Shown here: one piece after another, positions 7,724 through 15,930 of the stretch | Position numbering within the stretch: the stretch's first letter is position 1 | How the letters are laid out: every line of letters begins with the position of its first letter | Assembly (NCBI GenBank): GCA_023248955.1 | Contig: JAHFDP010000049.1 | Location: 1-33,185 of the forward strand | Length of the DNA stretch: 33,185 nucleotides | Source: Deltaproteobacteria bacterium | Lineage (GTDB): Bacteria; Myxococcota; Myxococcia; Myxococcales; JAHFDP01 | Direction: 5' to 3' | Notes under the pieces: model-generated | Told to the model about the DNA's origin: nothing | The model's input: only the letters and a program-made list of their open reading frames with translations | Database searches by the model: none | Program-made: the position numbers and the translations under genes

Positions 7724-9838
7724 GTGATTCGATTTCGCGCTGGAAAAAGTTGGTTGGCGGACGAGGCGCTGGTTGCTCGGTTGTCAGCGCGGGCCACTTC
7801 CTTCGATCCCGCCGAAGTCCGCGACGTCCTCGCCGTCGAGCTCGAGGGCGTCAATATCACAGGCGGCCTGGATGAAGGGGAACTGCTTCACACGGTGCGC
7901 GATCTGGCGGCTGCCGCACGTGCGCTAGAAGCCGGGTGCAAAGCCGCCATTGCCCTGGGGACTGCCTCACTGCTCGTTGTGCCCAACGAGGACGACGCGC
8001 TTCTGACGCTCGTGGATCTCACGCCACCCGCACGAATTATTTCGCGCGACGCGGCCGTGAACGCAGATTCGTTTTGTGCCGCCGCGCGTGCTTGCGCGGA
8101 AGAAATGATCGCGGACCTTTCCGCAATTGATCCGGCGCTCGCCCAGAGTACGTATGCCCGCGCACTAACGGCGCTTCTTCAGGGAGCGCCGAAGCAATCG
8201 CCAAAGCCTTCTCGGCAAACGATCGATTCGCCGAGCGCGATTGGTGAATGGGAATCGGCGCAATTCGGATCCGTTCGCTGCGGCTTTCGTCTCGACGGCG
8301 ACGCGTGTCTGCGCTCCTGCGAATCGGACGAGGATCTCCACGCGCTGCTCGACGAGGGCGAAACCTGGACCGTGGTGGGCTCCCGACGCATTTCACGTTG
8401 TGGCCCGCCTTACCTTGCATTGCGTGAATGGCTTTTTTCCCTGGAATCCGCGCTGCGCCGAGAAACGCGTGGCTTTGCCGCCGCGCTCAGACCGGCTGAC
8501 TTACCCGGAGCCGCGCGCGCCGTGATTGCCGCGACCTCGGATTTTCTTCTGCGCGCCACGCGCGCTTGTCCGGCTCAGAAAAAAAACCTGCCGCTCGCCG
8601 AGCTCGGAAAATTTGCGCTCGATTTTTCCGCGCGACTTTCAGAGATCGAATCGGGCGAAGTCGGCGGATCGATTGCACGCGCAGTCGCGATCACGCGCTC
8701 GACCAAACAGCGCCCACTCGCCAACGCGGGACCCATTCGACGACTCACGTTTCGAAAAACCGGGTCCGTTTCCACCGGCCCGATCCTCGAAGATGGCCTG
8801 GCGATTTTTTCCGACCATGTTTTGGTTGCGACGTCACGCGGCTGCACTGGGCTCAAAGCACGCGCGGTAGCTTGGCGCGACGATCATCGAATTGCCACGC
8901 TGGCGCTAGGCGAAACAGGCTTTGCCATTGCACTCGACGATACGGGCGCTACGTGCGGATTCGATTTCGCCCATGGCCTGCGCTGGCGCCACTCGGGTCA
9001 CGAAGATCAACTCGAGTCGCGGTTGCTCGCACTGCCGTCCGGCCAGATCGGCGTCACGATCGCGCGGCGCAACGTCGTCGCACTCGACGCGGCGAACGGA
9101 AACGTGCTCTGGCGCTTTACCGCCCCGGGCGCGCGCGCCGTGCAAGCAATCTCGGCTGGAGACCTCGTCGCGGTCATCGCCGATACCGGTACACTGTACG
9201 GATTGCACGCGCTGACCGGCGAGCTTGCGTACCGCTGCGCGCTTCCTGGCGTCCCCTCCGGGCGTCCGCAAATTGTTGGAACCGCGCTGGCCGTCCTCGT
9301 GGAAACGCAGCAGGGCCCGCGTCTCTTTTGGCGGCGCACGATCGACGGCGCACCGATTTCGGATCATCGTTGCGACGCGGATCGCGGGCACTTGTTTGCC
9401 TTCCACGACACGGTCGTCGTTACGGGATCTTCAACGACGCTCTTCGCGCGACCGGGAATCGAGCCGCGGTTCGTCGAATCCGCGGCAACATTGGGCGCCA
9501 AATTTCTGGCGACAGAACAGGGAATTTGCGCGATCGGTCCGAGTGGACATGTTGCGGCATTCACCTCGACTGGCGATCTTTTATGGAGTCACGCCGCCCG
9601 CGATTTGCCGCGCTCGCCAACGGTGACGCCCATTTTGAAACGCGGCATTCTCTTCGTGGCGGGCGAGCATGTCGTGGCGCTGGACGCAAAAACCGGACAG
9701 GTGTTGGGACGCCTACCCAAGCACGCGGACGAGGCAACGCAGATCGCGGTGGACGAAGCGCTGCGCGTGTTTGCGGCGAACGACGAAATGGTCACCGTAT
9801 TCGAGTTGGCCACGCATCTGAGTGTGGTGAGCGACTGA
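7724..9838 (+). CDS. PQQ-like beta-propeller repeat protein
   Basis: 704 aa from GTG at 7724, with a GGGGAA site about nine bases upstream. No signal peptide, so probably cytoplasmic. The N-terminal 340 residues are not recognised; they contain VRDVLAVELEGVNITGG, a helical stretch, and a segment FGSVRCGFRLDGDACLRSCESDE with three cysteines. From about 350 to the end, strand-turn repeats typical of PQQ-like/WD-type propellers recur: NVVALDAANGNVLWRFTAPG, DTGTLYGLHALTGELAYRC, AFTSTGDLLWSHAARDLP, HVVALDAKTGQVLGRLPK, the last two being near-canonical blades. Such domains are usually scaffolds (as in BamB-like proteins) rather than PQQ enzymes. Partner unknown. It is divergent from the HARE-HTH gene across the five-hairpin region. 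Confidence 0.75.
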   Translation: MIRFRAGKSWLADEALVARLSARATSFDPAEVRDVLAVELEGVNITGGLDEGELLHTVRDLAAAARALEAGCKAAIALGTASLLVVPNEDDALLTLVDLTPPARIISRDAAVNADSFCAAARACAEEMIADLSAIDPALAQSTYARALTALLQGAPKQSPKPSRQTIDSPSAIGEWESAQFGSVRCGFRLDGDACLRSCESDEDLHALLDEGETWTVVGSRRISRCGPPYLALREWLFSLESALRRETRGFAAALRPADLPGAARAVIAATSDFLLRATRACPAQKKNLPLAELGKFALDFSARLSEIESGEVGGSIARAVAITRSTKQRPLANAGPIRRLTFRKTGSVSTGPILEDGLAIFSDHVLVATSRGCTGLKARAVAWRDDHRIATLALGETGFAIALDDTGATCGFDFAHGLRWRHSGHEDQLESRLLALPSGQIGVTIARRNVVALDAANGNVLWRFTAPGARAVQAISAGDLVAVIADTGTLYGLHALTGELAYRCALPGVPSGRPQIVGTALAVLVETQQGPRLFWRRTIDGAPISDHRCDADRGHLFAFHDTVVVTGSSTTLFARPGIEPRFVESAATLGAKFLATEQGICAIGPSGHVAAFTSTGDLLWSHAARDLPRSPTVTPILKRGILFVAGEHVVALDAKTGQVLGRLPKHADEATQIAVDEALRVFAANDEMVTVFELATHLSVVSD

Positions 9839-9839
9839 G

Positions 9840-10000
9840 TTTATCCTGAAAACCTCAATTGAGAGCTGATCACCTCGCGGGCTCGCGACAAAATCCAACT
9901 GTGGCGCAGTTCGCTTGACGCAACGTAACCATCAAATGTCACTTGGAAATCCGCGATCACTTTTCCGGGAATCCCCTCGAACTGAGGTTTTCAGGTTTAT
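9840..10000. mobile_element. MITE-like insertion: 13-bp inverted repeats with 5-bp target duplication
   Basis: CCTGAAAACCTCA at 9845-9857 is repeated exactly inverted as TGAGGTTTTCAGG at 9983-9995, giving a 151-bp element. Both ends are flanked directly by the same pentamer TTTAT (9840-9844 and 9996-10000), as expected for a target-site duplication. The inside has no credible ORF, so the element must be non-autonomous. It begins two bases after the stop of the beta-propeller gene. No transposase is in the window, so the mobilising family is unknown. Confidence 0.65.
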
Positions 10001-10029
10001 TTCCCGCTGAAGTGAATGCGGACGGCCCG

Positions 10030-10164
10030 CTACTGGCAGAAGCCCGAGGAGGGAAAGCATCCCGAAATCGTTTTCGCCGTGTCGAAGTAGAAACAGGCGT
10101 TGCCACTGCTGCAGATGGTTGTTCCATTGCACGGGGGAGCGCAAAAGCCTGTCGACGCGCTAGA
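10030..10164 (-). pseudogene. C-terminal remnant of a cysteine-rich exported protein
   Basis: Between in-frame stops at 10165-10167 and 10030-10032 the minus strand reads 44 codons containing TGFCAPPCNGTTICSSG, NACFYF and SGCFPSSGFCQ, ending in a stop. The spacing of seven cysteines resembles the cysteine-rich lipoproteins at 23356-27239. There is no start codon and no continuation in the other frames upstream, so it is best read as the decayed 3' end of a lost gene. It lies next to the MITE-like element. Confidence 0.5.
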
Positions 10165-10245
10165 CTAACGAATGAAGCACAGCGAAAGTCATCCCGCGTC
10201 GCGTCAAACGCTCAACGACGAACAGCCGACGGGCTCACGTCGTCT

Positions 10246-11208
10246 CTAGGCCGATGCCTTCTGTGCGCTGTCGGTCAACAGCTCACTCGGCAAATCCTCG
10301 AACACCGTCAGCCGCTGCAGTTCGCCATAGCGATGCGCTAGCTCCTGCCGCGTCAACGTCCGCAAACGATCGAACGAAAACGCTTCGCACGTAAACGACG
10401 CCATCACACCGCCCAGCGCCACCGCTTGCCGCAAGGTCCGCGCATCAAGCCGCGACTTCGCATCCGCGCGCGCCAGCCGCCCCAAAAACCCTCCGGCGAA
10501 GCTGTCGCCCGCACCGGTCGGATCGAACAGCGCCGGCAGTGGAAATGCCGGCGCCGCAAAGACGTGATCACCCTGAAAAAGCATGGCCCCATATTCGCCG
10601 CGCTTGATCACAACTGTATGGGGTCCCATGGATTGGATGGCCCGCGCAGCCTTCACGATGTGGTGCTCACCGGAGAGCTGCCGCGCTTCGCCGTCGTTCA
10701 CGAACAAAAGATGCACGCCCTTGAGCGTGTTCAAAAGCGCCGCGCGCTCGGTGGAAATCCACAAATTCATGGTATCCGCCGCGATGAGCCGCGCATGCGT
10801 GGCTTGCTTCAAGACCCGCGATTGCAACTGCGGATGGATGTTGCCAAGAAAGAGTATCTCGCTGTCGAGATAGCTCTTGGGCAACACCGGCTCGAAGTTG
10901 GCGAAGACGTTGAGCTGCGTCTCCAGCGTCTTGGCATCGTTCAAATCGAAACCGTAGCGGCCGCGCCAACGAAACGTCGGGCCCGCCGCGCGCGTCACAC
11001 CTTCGACCTTCACGCCGCGGTCACGTAAAAAGTTGAGTGCTTCCTCGGGATAGTCCGCGCCCACCACCGCCACCAGGCGCGTTTCGGTGAGGAACGAAGC
11101 CGCCGTGGCAAAGTAGGCCGCCGATCCGCCCAGCACATCGTCGCGCTTGCCGAACGGCGTCTCCACCGAGTCGAGCGCCATGCTACCCACCGCCAAAACG
11201 CTGGTCAT
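10246..11208 (-). CDS. PfkB/ribokinase-family sugar or nucleoside kinase
   Basis: 320 aa from ATG at 11208. This start overlaps the rlmN stop as ATGA and has AAGGA upstream; an in-frame start at 11259 would run 51 bases into rlmN. The N-terminal family motif appears as GGSAAYFATAASFL, and the C-terminal signature as DPTGAGDSFAGGFLGRLA, with catalytic base Asp235 and the GAGD anion hole. VVIKRGEYGAMLF is the typical strand before the nucleotide site. It phosphorylates a hydroxyl of a sugar or nucleoside with ATP; the substrate cannot be read from sequence. Last gene of the ndk-CNNM-rlmN-pfkB run. Confidence 0.9.
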   Translation of the reverse strand: MTSVLAVGSMALDSVETPFGKRDDVLGGSAAYFATAASFLTETRLVAVVGADYPEEALNFLRDRGVKVEGVTRAAGPTFRWRGRYGFDLNDAKTLETQLNVFANFEPVLPKSYLDSEILFLGNIHPQLQSRVLKQATHARLIAADTMNLWISTERAALLNTLKGVHLLFVNDGEARQLSGEHHIVKAARAIQSMGPHTVVIKRGEYGAMLFQGDHVFAAPAFPLPALFDPTGAGDSFAGGFLGRLARADAKSRLDARTLRQAVALGGVMASFTCEAFSFDRLRTLTRQELAHRYGELQRLTVFEDLPSELLTDSAQKASA

Positions 11209-12497
11209 CGTGAAATCCTTCCGTCTCGAATTTGGCCTTGCACCGCGAGTTGCCCGCACGCGCTAGCAATGTCGCGGCCGCGGTTTCTGCGCACCACGGC
11301 TGTGATGTGACGATCTACCAAAAGTTGCCGAAACGCGGAGACTCGTTCGGCGGATGGCTCCGTAAACGAAAGCTCCGCACACGCGTTGTAGGGAATGAGA
11401 TTCACTTTCGCGGGAATGCCGGAGACCAGCTTCGCCAAGCGTCGCGCGTCGTCGTCGGTGTCGTTCACGCCGGCCAACAGCACGTATTCGAAAGTAATAC
11501 GCCGACCTTGCCGCATCGGAAAAGTCCGACACGCCGCCATCAGCGCGGCCAAATCCCATTTGCGGTTGATCGGCATGATGGCGCTGCGCGTTTCGTCGGT
11601 GGTGGCGTTGAGCGAAATGGCGAGCTTCACCGCGGTCTCTTCGCCGAGGCGGCGAATGTGCGGCACGTGTCCGCTCGTCGAAACGGTGACGTGTCGATGC
11701 GAAAAATTTGGACCGTCCTCGGCCAAGAGCAGCTCGAGCGAAGCTTTCACGCCGTCGAAATTGTGCAACGGCTCGCCCATGCCCATAAAGACGAGATTCG
11801 TCAGCGGTCTTTCGCTGAAGGGAGCAGGCCGCTGCCCGCTCCTCGGCGCCAAGTGAATTGGCGCCTTCACCTCACCTGCAGTCAGCCCCAGGGTGCGCAA
11901 ATCCGCATTCACGCGGTGCACCTGATCGACGATTTCTCCGGGCGAAAGGTGCCGCACAAGCCCCATGGTCGCGGTCAGGCAGAATTTGCAATCCATCGCA
12001 CAGCCCACTTGCGATGAGACACAGAGCGTGCGCCGAATGCGGCGTCTGGAGAGGGGGACCCGTCCCCCTCCGCCACCCAGCGAAGCTGGGCTGGCTCCTC
12101 TCCCTGGCTCGCTCCTTCCGTCGCTCGCGTCCTTCTCATCGTCTTCGTCATCGCAACCCGCGCTCGCTACCGGACCTTCATCGGGCATGTAGACCGACTC
12201 GATCAACTTTCCATCGACGGTTCGAAAACGATACTTGCGCGTGCCGTCACTCGACTGCTCCACCGCATCGAGCGTGAGCCGTGTCAGCACCGTTTCGCTC
12301 GCCAGCCGTTCGCGAAACGACTTCGACAAGTCGGTCATCTCGTCCAGCGTCGCGGCGCCACGCTTGTGCATCCAGCGAAAAAGCTGACGAGCGCGGAACG
12401 GCCGCTCGCCCATCCGCTCCACGAGCGCGTTCAACGCCTCTTGCGAGAGCGATCGCAGATCGGGCTGAGGCGGAGGCTGTGCGGCGATGGGAAGCAT
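11205..12497 (-). CDS. rlmN: dual-specificity 23S rRNA A2503 / tRNA A37 C2-methyltransferase, with two insertions
   Basis: 430 aa; E. coli RlmN has 384. A radical-SAM enzyme that methylates C2 of A2503 in 23S rRNA and A37 in some tRNAs. The cluster motif is CAMDCKFC (Cys166, Cys170, Cys173). The two mechanistic cysteines are Cys159 (TLCVSSQVGC) and Cys414 (ACGQL), and GMGEP is intact. The extra length is two insertions: about 107-155, acidic then Gly/Arg-rich (DEDDEKDASDGR, SLGGGGGRVPLSRRR), just before TLCVSS; and about 207-229 (EVKAPIHLAPRSGQRPAPF), just before LTNLVFMGMGEP. Both are encoded by DNA full of perfect hairpins (separate entries). The start at 12497 lies 18 bp after the CNNM stop in AT-rich DNA with no clear Shine-Dalgarno. 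Confidence 0.96.
   Translation of the reverse strand: MLPIAAQPPPQPDLRSLSQEALNALVERMGERPFRARQLFRWMHKRGAATLDEMTDLSKSFRERLASETVLTRLTLDAVEQSSDGTRKYRFRTVDGKLIESVYMPDEGPVASAGCDDEDDEKDASDGRSEPGRGASPASLGGGGGRVPLSRRRIRRTLCVSSQVGCAMDCKFCLTATMGLVRHLSPGEIVDQVHRVNADLRTLGLTAGEVKAPIHLAPRSGQRPAPFSERPLTNLVFMGMGEPLHNFDGVKASLELLLAEDGPNFSHRHVTVSTSGHVPHIRRLGEETAVKLAISLNATTDETRSAIMPINRKWDLAALMAACRTFPMRQGRRITFEYVLLAGVNDTDDDARRLAKLVSGIPAKVNLIPYNACAELSFTEPSAERVSAFRQLLVDRHITAVVRRNRGRDIASACGQLAVQGQIRDGRISR
11821..11865. repeat. double-hairpin palindromic insertion inside rlmN (second insertion)
   Basis: GGAGC (11821-11825) pairs with GCTCC (11838-11842), with two more pairs beyond a mismatch. Directly after it, GGCGCCAA (11845-11852) and TTGGCGCC (11858-11865) form a perfect 8-bp stem with a 5-nt loop. 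The DNA encodes the second extra segment of RlmN in frame. Confidence 0.5.
12048..12103. repeat. double-hairpin palindromic insertion inside rlmN (first insertion)
   Basis: GAGGGGGAC (12051-12059) pairs perfectly with GTCCCCCTC (12062-12070) around two bases. CCCAGC (12076-12081) pairs with GCTGGG (12085-12090) around gaa. An enclosing GGAGAGG (12048-12054) / CCTCTCC (12097-12103) arm can form as an alternative. The DNA is translated in frame as the Gly/Arg-rich part of the first RlmN insertion, comparable in principle to Rickettsia palindromic elements inside genes. Confidence 0.5.
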
Positions 12498-12515
12498 TAA
12501 GTTTTAGTGTATTAT

Positions 12516-13796
12516 TTATAATTTATTATCTTGAATACCGATTATCTTCTTGGCGATTTCCACGCGCGTCACCCGACGCTCATCGGCGGCCCGCACCGTG
12601 AACGTCCACCCGCCCCATGCGATCACCGCACCAACCGGCGGAACTTTCCCTGCCGTCGCGGTCAAAAAACCGCCCAATGTCTCATAACCGCCCTCGTCCG
12701 GAAACGTGACCTTGAGGTGGTCGCCCAGCTCGCGTAGCCCGATGGTGGCCTCCACCAACACCGCACCTGAATCAAGCGCTTTGATGGCCGTCTCGTCGAC
12801 GTCGCTCTCGTCCTGAATCTCGCCGACGATCTCCTCAACAACGTCCTCGAGCGTAACGATTCCGCTGGTGCCACCGAATTCGTCGACCACCACCGCGAGG
12901 TGCATCCGCCGCCGCTGAAATTCGCGGAGCAGCCGGCTGACCTTCATCTGCTCAGGAACGAAAAACGCCGGCTTCACGTAGCGCTTCACCTGAAACTCGC
13001 TGGGCCGCTCGGACACCCGCAGATCGGCCAGCAGCGCCTTGGCGTAAAAAATACCAACGATGGTGTCGATGCTTTCCCGATAAGCGGGAATGCGCGAGTG
13101 GCCGCTGTCGGTCACGACGCGCGCGGCGTCCGCATACGACGCTTCCACGTCGACAGCCACCACGCGCGTGCGCGGCACCATCACCTCTTTGGTGATGCGA
13201 TCCGAGAATTTCAGCACCGAATTGAGGAGCTGCTGCTTGACGCTGTCGAGCACACCTTCGCGACCGGAGAGGCCGATGAGATATTCAATCTCTTCACCGG
13301 TCACGCTCGGCATCGGCCGCTGCCCCACCACACGGGCCCGTAGAAACGCACGCGGCATCTGCAGCAGAAGCCACGAGGCCGGAAACATCAGGTAGGCGAC
13401 CAGCGTGGCGAACGGTGCGAAGAGCAGCGCAAACCGCTCCGGATTCGCCTTCGCCAACATCTTCGGCGTGATTTCTCCGAACGCCAAGAGCAGCAGCGTC
13501 ACAGCGCCCGCGGCCGCGGCCATCCAGGTCGGACGCCCGAGACCAACCATGATGTTGGCCGCCAACGTGCCGCAGCCAACGTTGATGAGCGTGTTGCCAA
13601 CGAGTAGCCCCGAGAGCACCCGCTCCGGCGCATGCACCCAGAGCGCCAACATGCGGCCGCGCGTGCCTCCCGTCTCGTAGAGGCGACGCGAGTGCGCCAC
13701 ACCCAGCGCGGTCAGCGCCGTTTCCGCGCCCGAGAAAACGCCCGAGAGAACGATGCCAAACGCGAGCAGCCACAGCTGCCAAGCAATGTCGGACAC
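12516..13796 (-). CDS. CNNM/CorC-HlyC family membrane protein (DUF21 + CBS pair)
   Basis: 426 aa from GTG at 13796, two bases after the ndk stop. Residues 1-190 are a DUF21 transmembrane domain: first helix LWLLAFGIVLSGVFSGAETAL with the conserved FSGxETA motif, then helices around GLLVGNTLINVGCGTLAANI, MAAAAGAVTLLLLAFGEITPKMLAK and FATLVAYLMFPASWLLLQ. Two CBS domains follow: MVPRTRVVAVDVEASYADAA..HSRIPAY.. and PEQMKVSRLLREFQRRRMHLAVVVDEFGGTSGIVTLEDVVEEIVG. A CorC/HlyC (TerC-associated) domain ends the protein (GLRELGDHLKV..DEGGYETLGGFL). The family is linked to Mg2+/Co2+ transport or efflux; the older name hemolysin is misleading. Inner membrane. Confidence 0.93.
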   Translation of the reverse strand: MSDIAWQLWLLAFGIVLSGVFSGAETALTALGVAHSRRLYETGGTRGRMLALWVHAPERVLSGLLVGNTLINVGCGTLAANIMVGLGRPTWMAAAAGAVTLLLLAFGEITPKMLAKANPERFALLFAPFATLVAYLMFPASWLLLQMPRAFLRARVVGQRPMPSVTGEEIEYLIGLSGREGVLDSVKQQLLNSVLKFSDRITKEVMVPRTRVVAVDVEASYADAARVVTDSGHSRIPAYRESIDTIVGIFYAKALLADLRVSERPSEFQVKRYVKPAFFVPEQMKVSRLLREFQRRRMHLAVVVDEFGGTSGIVTLEDVVEEIVGEIQDESDVDETAIKALDSGAVLVEATIGLRELGDHLKVTFPDEGGYETLGGFLTATAGKVPPVGAVIAWGGWTFTVRAADERRVTRVEIAKKIIGIQDNKL

Positions 13797-13798
13797 CG

Positions 13799-14236
13799 CT
13801 ACCGCTTCACGTCGTACTTCACGAGCTCCGTGGCGCGGAAGAAGTAGGCGATTTCGATCTTGGCGTTGTCCGTGGAGTCGGATCCGTGCACGGTATTGGC
13901 TTCGATGCTCTTCGCGAAATCGCGCCGGATGGTACCTGGCGCGGCTTTCGCGGGATCGGTGGCACCCATCACTTCGCGATTTTTGGCGACCGCGTTGTCG
14001 CCCTCGAGCGCCATCAACACCACTGGGCCGCTGGTCATGTAGCTGACGAGCGAACGGAAGAAAGGGCGCTCACGATGAACCGCATAGAAGCCTTCGGCCT
14101 CGCTGGTGGTGAGCTGATGCATGCGCATGGCGACCGGCTTCAAGCCAGCGGCCTCGAGACGAGCCACGACTTGACCGATGGCGCCGGACTGGAGGCAGTC
14201 GGGTTTTAGGATGGAAAGCGTGCGCTCGAGGGCCAT
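13799..14236 (-). CDS. ndk: nucleoside diphosphate kinase
   Basis: 145 aa from ATG at 14236 ([13 protein letters not shown]), the normal NDK length; a start at 14308 would add 24 unrelated residues. It transfers the gamma-phosphate between nucleoside triphosphates and diphosphates through a phosphohistidine. His117 lies in NTVHGSDS. Other landmarks are [35 protein letters not shown] and [18 protein letters not shown]. First gene of a tight minus-strand run with the CNNM protein (2-bp gap), rlmN (18-bp gap) and the PfkB kinase (overlap). In Myxococcota ndk and rlmN are often close. Confidence 0.98.
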   Translation of the reverse strand: MALERTLSILKPDCLQSGAIGQVVARLEAAGLKPVAMRMHQLTTSEAEGFYAVHRERPFFRSLVSYMTSGPVVLMALEGDNAVAKNREVMGATDPAKAAPGTIRRDFAKSIEANTVHGSDSTDNAKIEIAYFFRATELVKYDVKR

Positions 14237-14365
14237 GTGGGTTCCGTTTTTAAGAGAGGAAAGCGGGAGTTGTTTAACAGGGAACGGGCACCGATCAAAC
14301 GCCGGCAACCCACAATCGCCTTTTTTTCGACACAGCGGTACGGTTTCCCGCTCCCGCCGTCACAA

Positions 14366-14484
14366 CTACTCGCAGTTTACAATTTCGCCGTCCGAGCCGG
14401 GGCCTTGCCTTTGAATTCTGCTGATGTTGCCGTCACTATCGTAAGTAAACGCCAATCGACGCGTTTCCGTCAGGGCCGCTGTAG
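14366..14484 (-). pseudogene. RHS/YD-repeat remnant
   Basis: Directly downstream of the lipoprotein gene, one minus-strand frame reads RRLAFTYDSDGNISRIQRQ and continues to NCE and a stop at 14366-14368. FTYDSDGNI is a standard YD (RHS) repeat. Another frame just upstream gives SYSGPDGN, which also looks YD-like, suggesting a frameshift between the pieces. No start codon and no RHS core. A relic of an RHS gene; the ndk promoter region (14237-14365) follows. Confidence 0.5.
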
Positions 14485-15759
14485 CTACCCCGACTCCTCG
14501 CCATTGTCTTCAACCGCCACCGGATCGCTGGCCTCATCGAGCTCAGCAACATGCCCCAACTCGACAAGCCGGCGCACGAGACTGGGTTTGACGAACGGGT
14601 TGTGGCTAGACGAGCTTGCCATTTCGACTTCAAGATCCTCGGCTCCCGGGCCTTCGGGTAGCCACACAAAAGGTGGAACGGTAAGCCGATCCCCCCGGTC
14701 CGAATTGAGATACTCACCCCCGATGATCGTGGCGTTCGGGTCATCCGCGCGGGCATCCAATTCGAGCACCGCATCGATGAACATCTCTCGAGTCGACGAT
14801 GCGCCCGAGACGACCGACGCGTTGGGGCCCTGCTCGACAACAAACTTGATTCCGATTTGAACGCGAACGAATCCCTTCGCGTTGTTGTTCCAGAAGTAGC
14901 GATTGTCAACTCCACCACTGACAAGGTGCGCCGCCTCTTCCTGCGACGAAATCGGCTGGTAGCCGTAAACCTGGTAACGGTAGGCCGGCTGATTCCAAAT
15001 CTGCTCGGTAGACCACGCGGTCTGTGCATCAATCGCGATCGCGCGCTGTTGGCGTTTCAAAAGGTCAGCTAGCACGATCAGCAGCGACCCAGCATTGAGC
15101 CCTTTGCACCCCGACGTACGAACGCGTCCGCTGGGGTAACGAACGATATCTGCGGGCTTCACGTCACAGCGCGAGCCGAGGAATCGACTTGGAGCATCGA
15201 CATAGACCTCGGCCATCAGGGCATTGATGTCGCCGATTTCGAACTTCACGCATCCCGGCGAACCCGGCTGGCAGCTGCCCGCTTCTCCCGCTCCGTCAAA
15301 CTTCACGTGAACGGCGTGCAGCACGGGAGCATTTGAGATGGCCGCTGCCGTCCAACCTGGGCAGTGGCCCCACCAAGACTCAACATCGGCTAACTGACGA
15401 CCATGGTTTAGCTTTTCCCATTTCTGTGCGGCTTCGACGTGACCAGGGTCGGTAACGACCATGTACTTCTCCAATGGCGAAGCTTCGTCATGCCAGCGGT
15501 CGTCAATCCCGTCCTTGACGAATGGCCAATAGGTATCGGGATAGGGAATGTGATTGTCGTCCACGCCAAAGGTTCGACCCACCTCTGCGGCGGTGATGAC
15601 GTCAGAGAGTCGCGCGCTGGCGCCTTGGTCGAGGAGTGTTGGCTGCTCATCCGCGCCAATTCCGATGGGCGCGGATGAGGAATCTACCGTCGCGCCGGGC
15701 GGGTTAGTGCAACCGAGGAGGGCGATGGCCCAAGCGGTGCGAGTGAGGGATGAATGCAT
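14485..15759 (-). CDS. lipoprotein resembling transglutaminase elicitor (M81D-like) proteins
   Basis: 424 aa from ATG at 15759; a TTG six codons upstream is less likely because the signal peptide starts well at MHSSLTRTAW. The lipobox LLGC puts the lipidated cysteine at 17, so it should be a lipoprotein. The centre has ESWWGHCPGWTAAAISN with Cys133 as the likely nucleophile, followed by FEIGDINALMAEVYVD and GSRCDVKP. This WWGHCxGW layout matches the transglutaminase-elicitor family (Phytophthora M81 and bacterial relatives), which link or cleave at Gln side chains. Assignment is from motif only. The far C-terminus is acidic and disordered. It is flanked by an RHS remnant and a sucD fragment, which suggests an acquired or decaying region. 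Confidence 0.65.
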   Translation of the reverse strand: MHSSLTRTAWAIALLGCTNPPGATVDSSSAPIGIGADEQPTLLDQGASARLSDVITAAEVGRTFGVDDNHIPYPDTYWPFVKDGIDDRWHDEASPLEKYMVVTDPGHVEAAQKWEKLNHGRQLADVESWWGHCPGWTAAAISNAPVLHAVHVKFDGAGEAGSCQPGSPGCVKFEIGDINALMAEVYVDAPSRFLGSRCDVKPADIVRYPSGRVRTSGCKGLNAGSLLIVLADLLKRQQRAIAIDAQTAWSTEQIWNQPAYRYQVYGYQPISSQEEAAHLVSGGVDNRYFWNNNAKGFVRVQIGIKFVVEQGPNASVVSGASSTREMFIDAVLELDARADDPNATIIGGEYLNSDRGDRLTVPPFVWLPEGPGAEDLEVEMASSSSHNPFVKPSLVRRLVELGHVAELDEASDPVAVEDNGEESG

Positions 15760-15804
15760 GCCAGAGAACAAAAGCAAGCCGCGTGCCCGCTTTGACGCGT
15801 CCGC

Positions 15805-15930
15805 TCAGCGAGTGATTTCGACGGTCTGCCTAAAGCGCGGAACCTGGGTGGATGATCCGCACTCCATCTCGGGCCTCCGAAACGGAACGTTGTTGCACCA
15901 TTCAGCGTCGAAGTGGGGTCGCCTGCTCAT
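15805..15930 (-). CDS. hypothetical 41-aa ORF coupled to the sucD fragment
   Basis: ATG at 15930 overlaps the stop of the upstream sucD-like frame as TGATG. The peptide begins MSRRPHFDAEWCNNVPFR, contains a second cysteine (PEMECGSS) and ends QTVEITR. No signal peptide, no convincing Shine-Dalgarno, no family recognised. It may be a real small protein read by re-initiation, or part of the relic zone. Confidence 0.3.
   Translation of the reverse strand: MSRRPHFDAEWCNNVPFRRPEMECGSSTQVPRFRQTVEITR

Noticed and set aside
8566-9849. 427-codon plus-strand ORF overlapping the beta-propeller gene
   Set aside because: Arg-rich frame-shifted shadow; the propeller frame has clear repeats.
14436-15032. 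198-codon minus-strand ORF
   Set aside because: Out-of-frame shadow of the lipoprotein gene; only its last codons (SYSGPDGN) look meaningful and are treated with the RHS relic.
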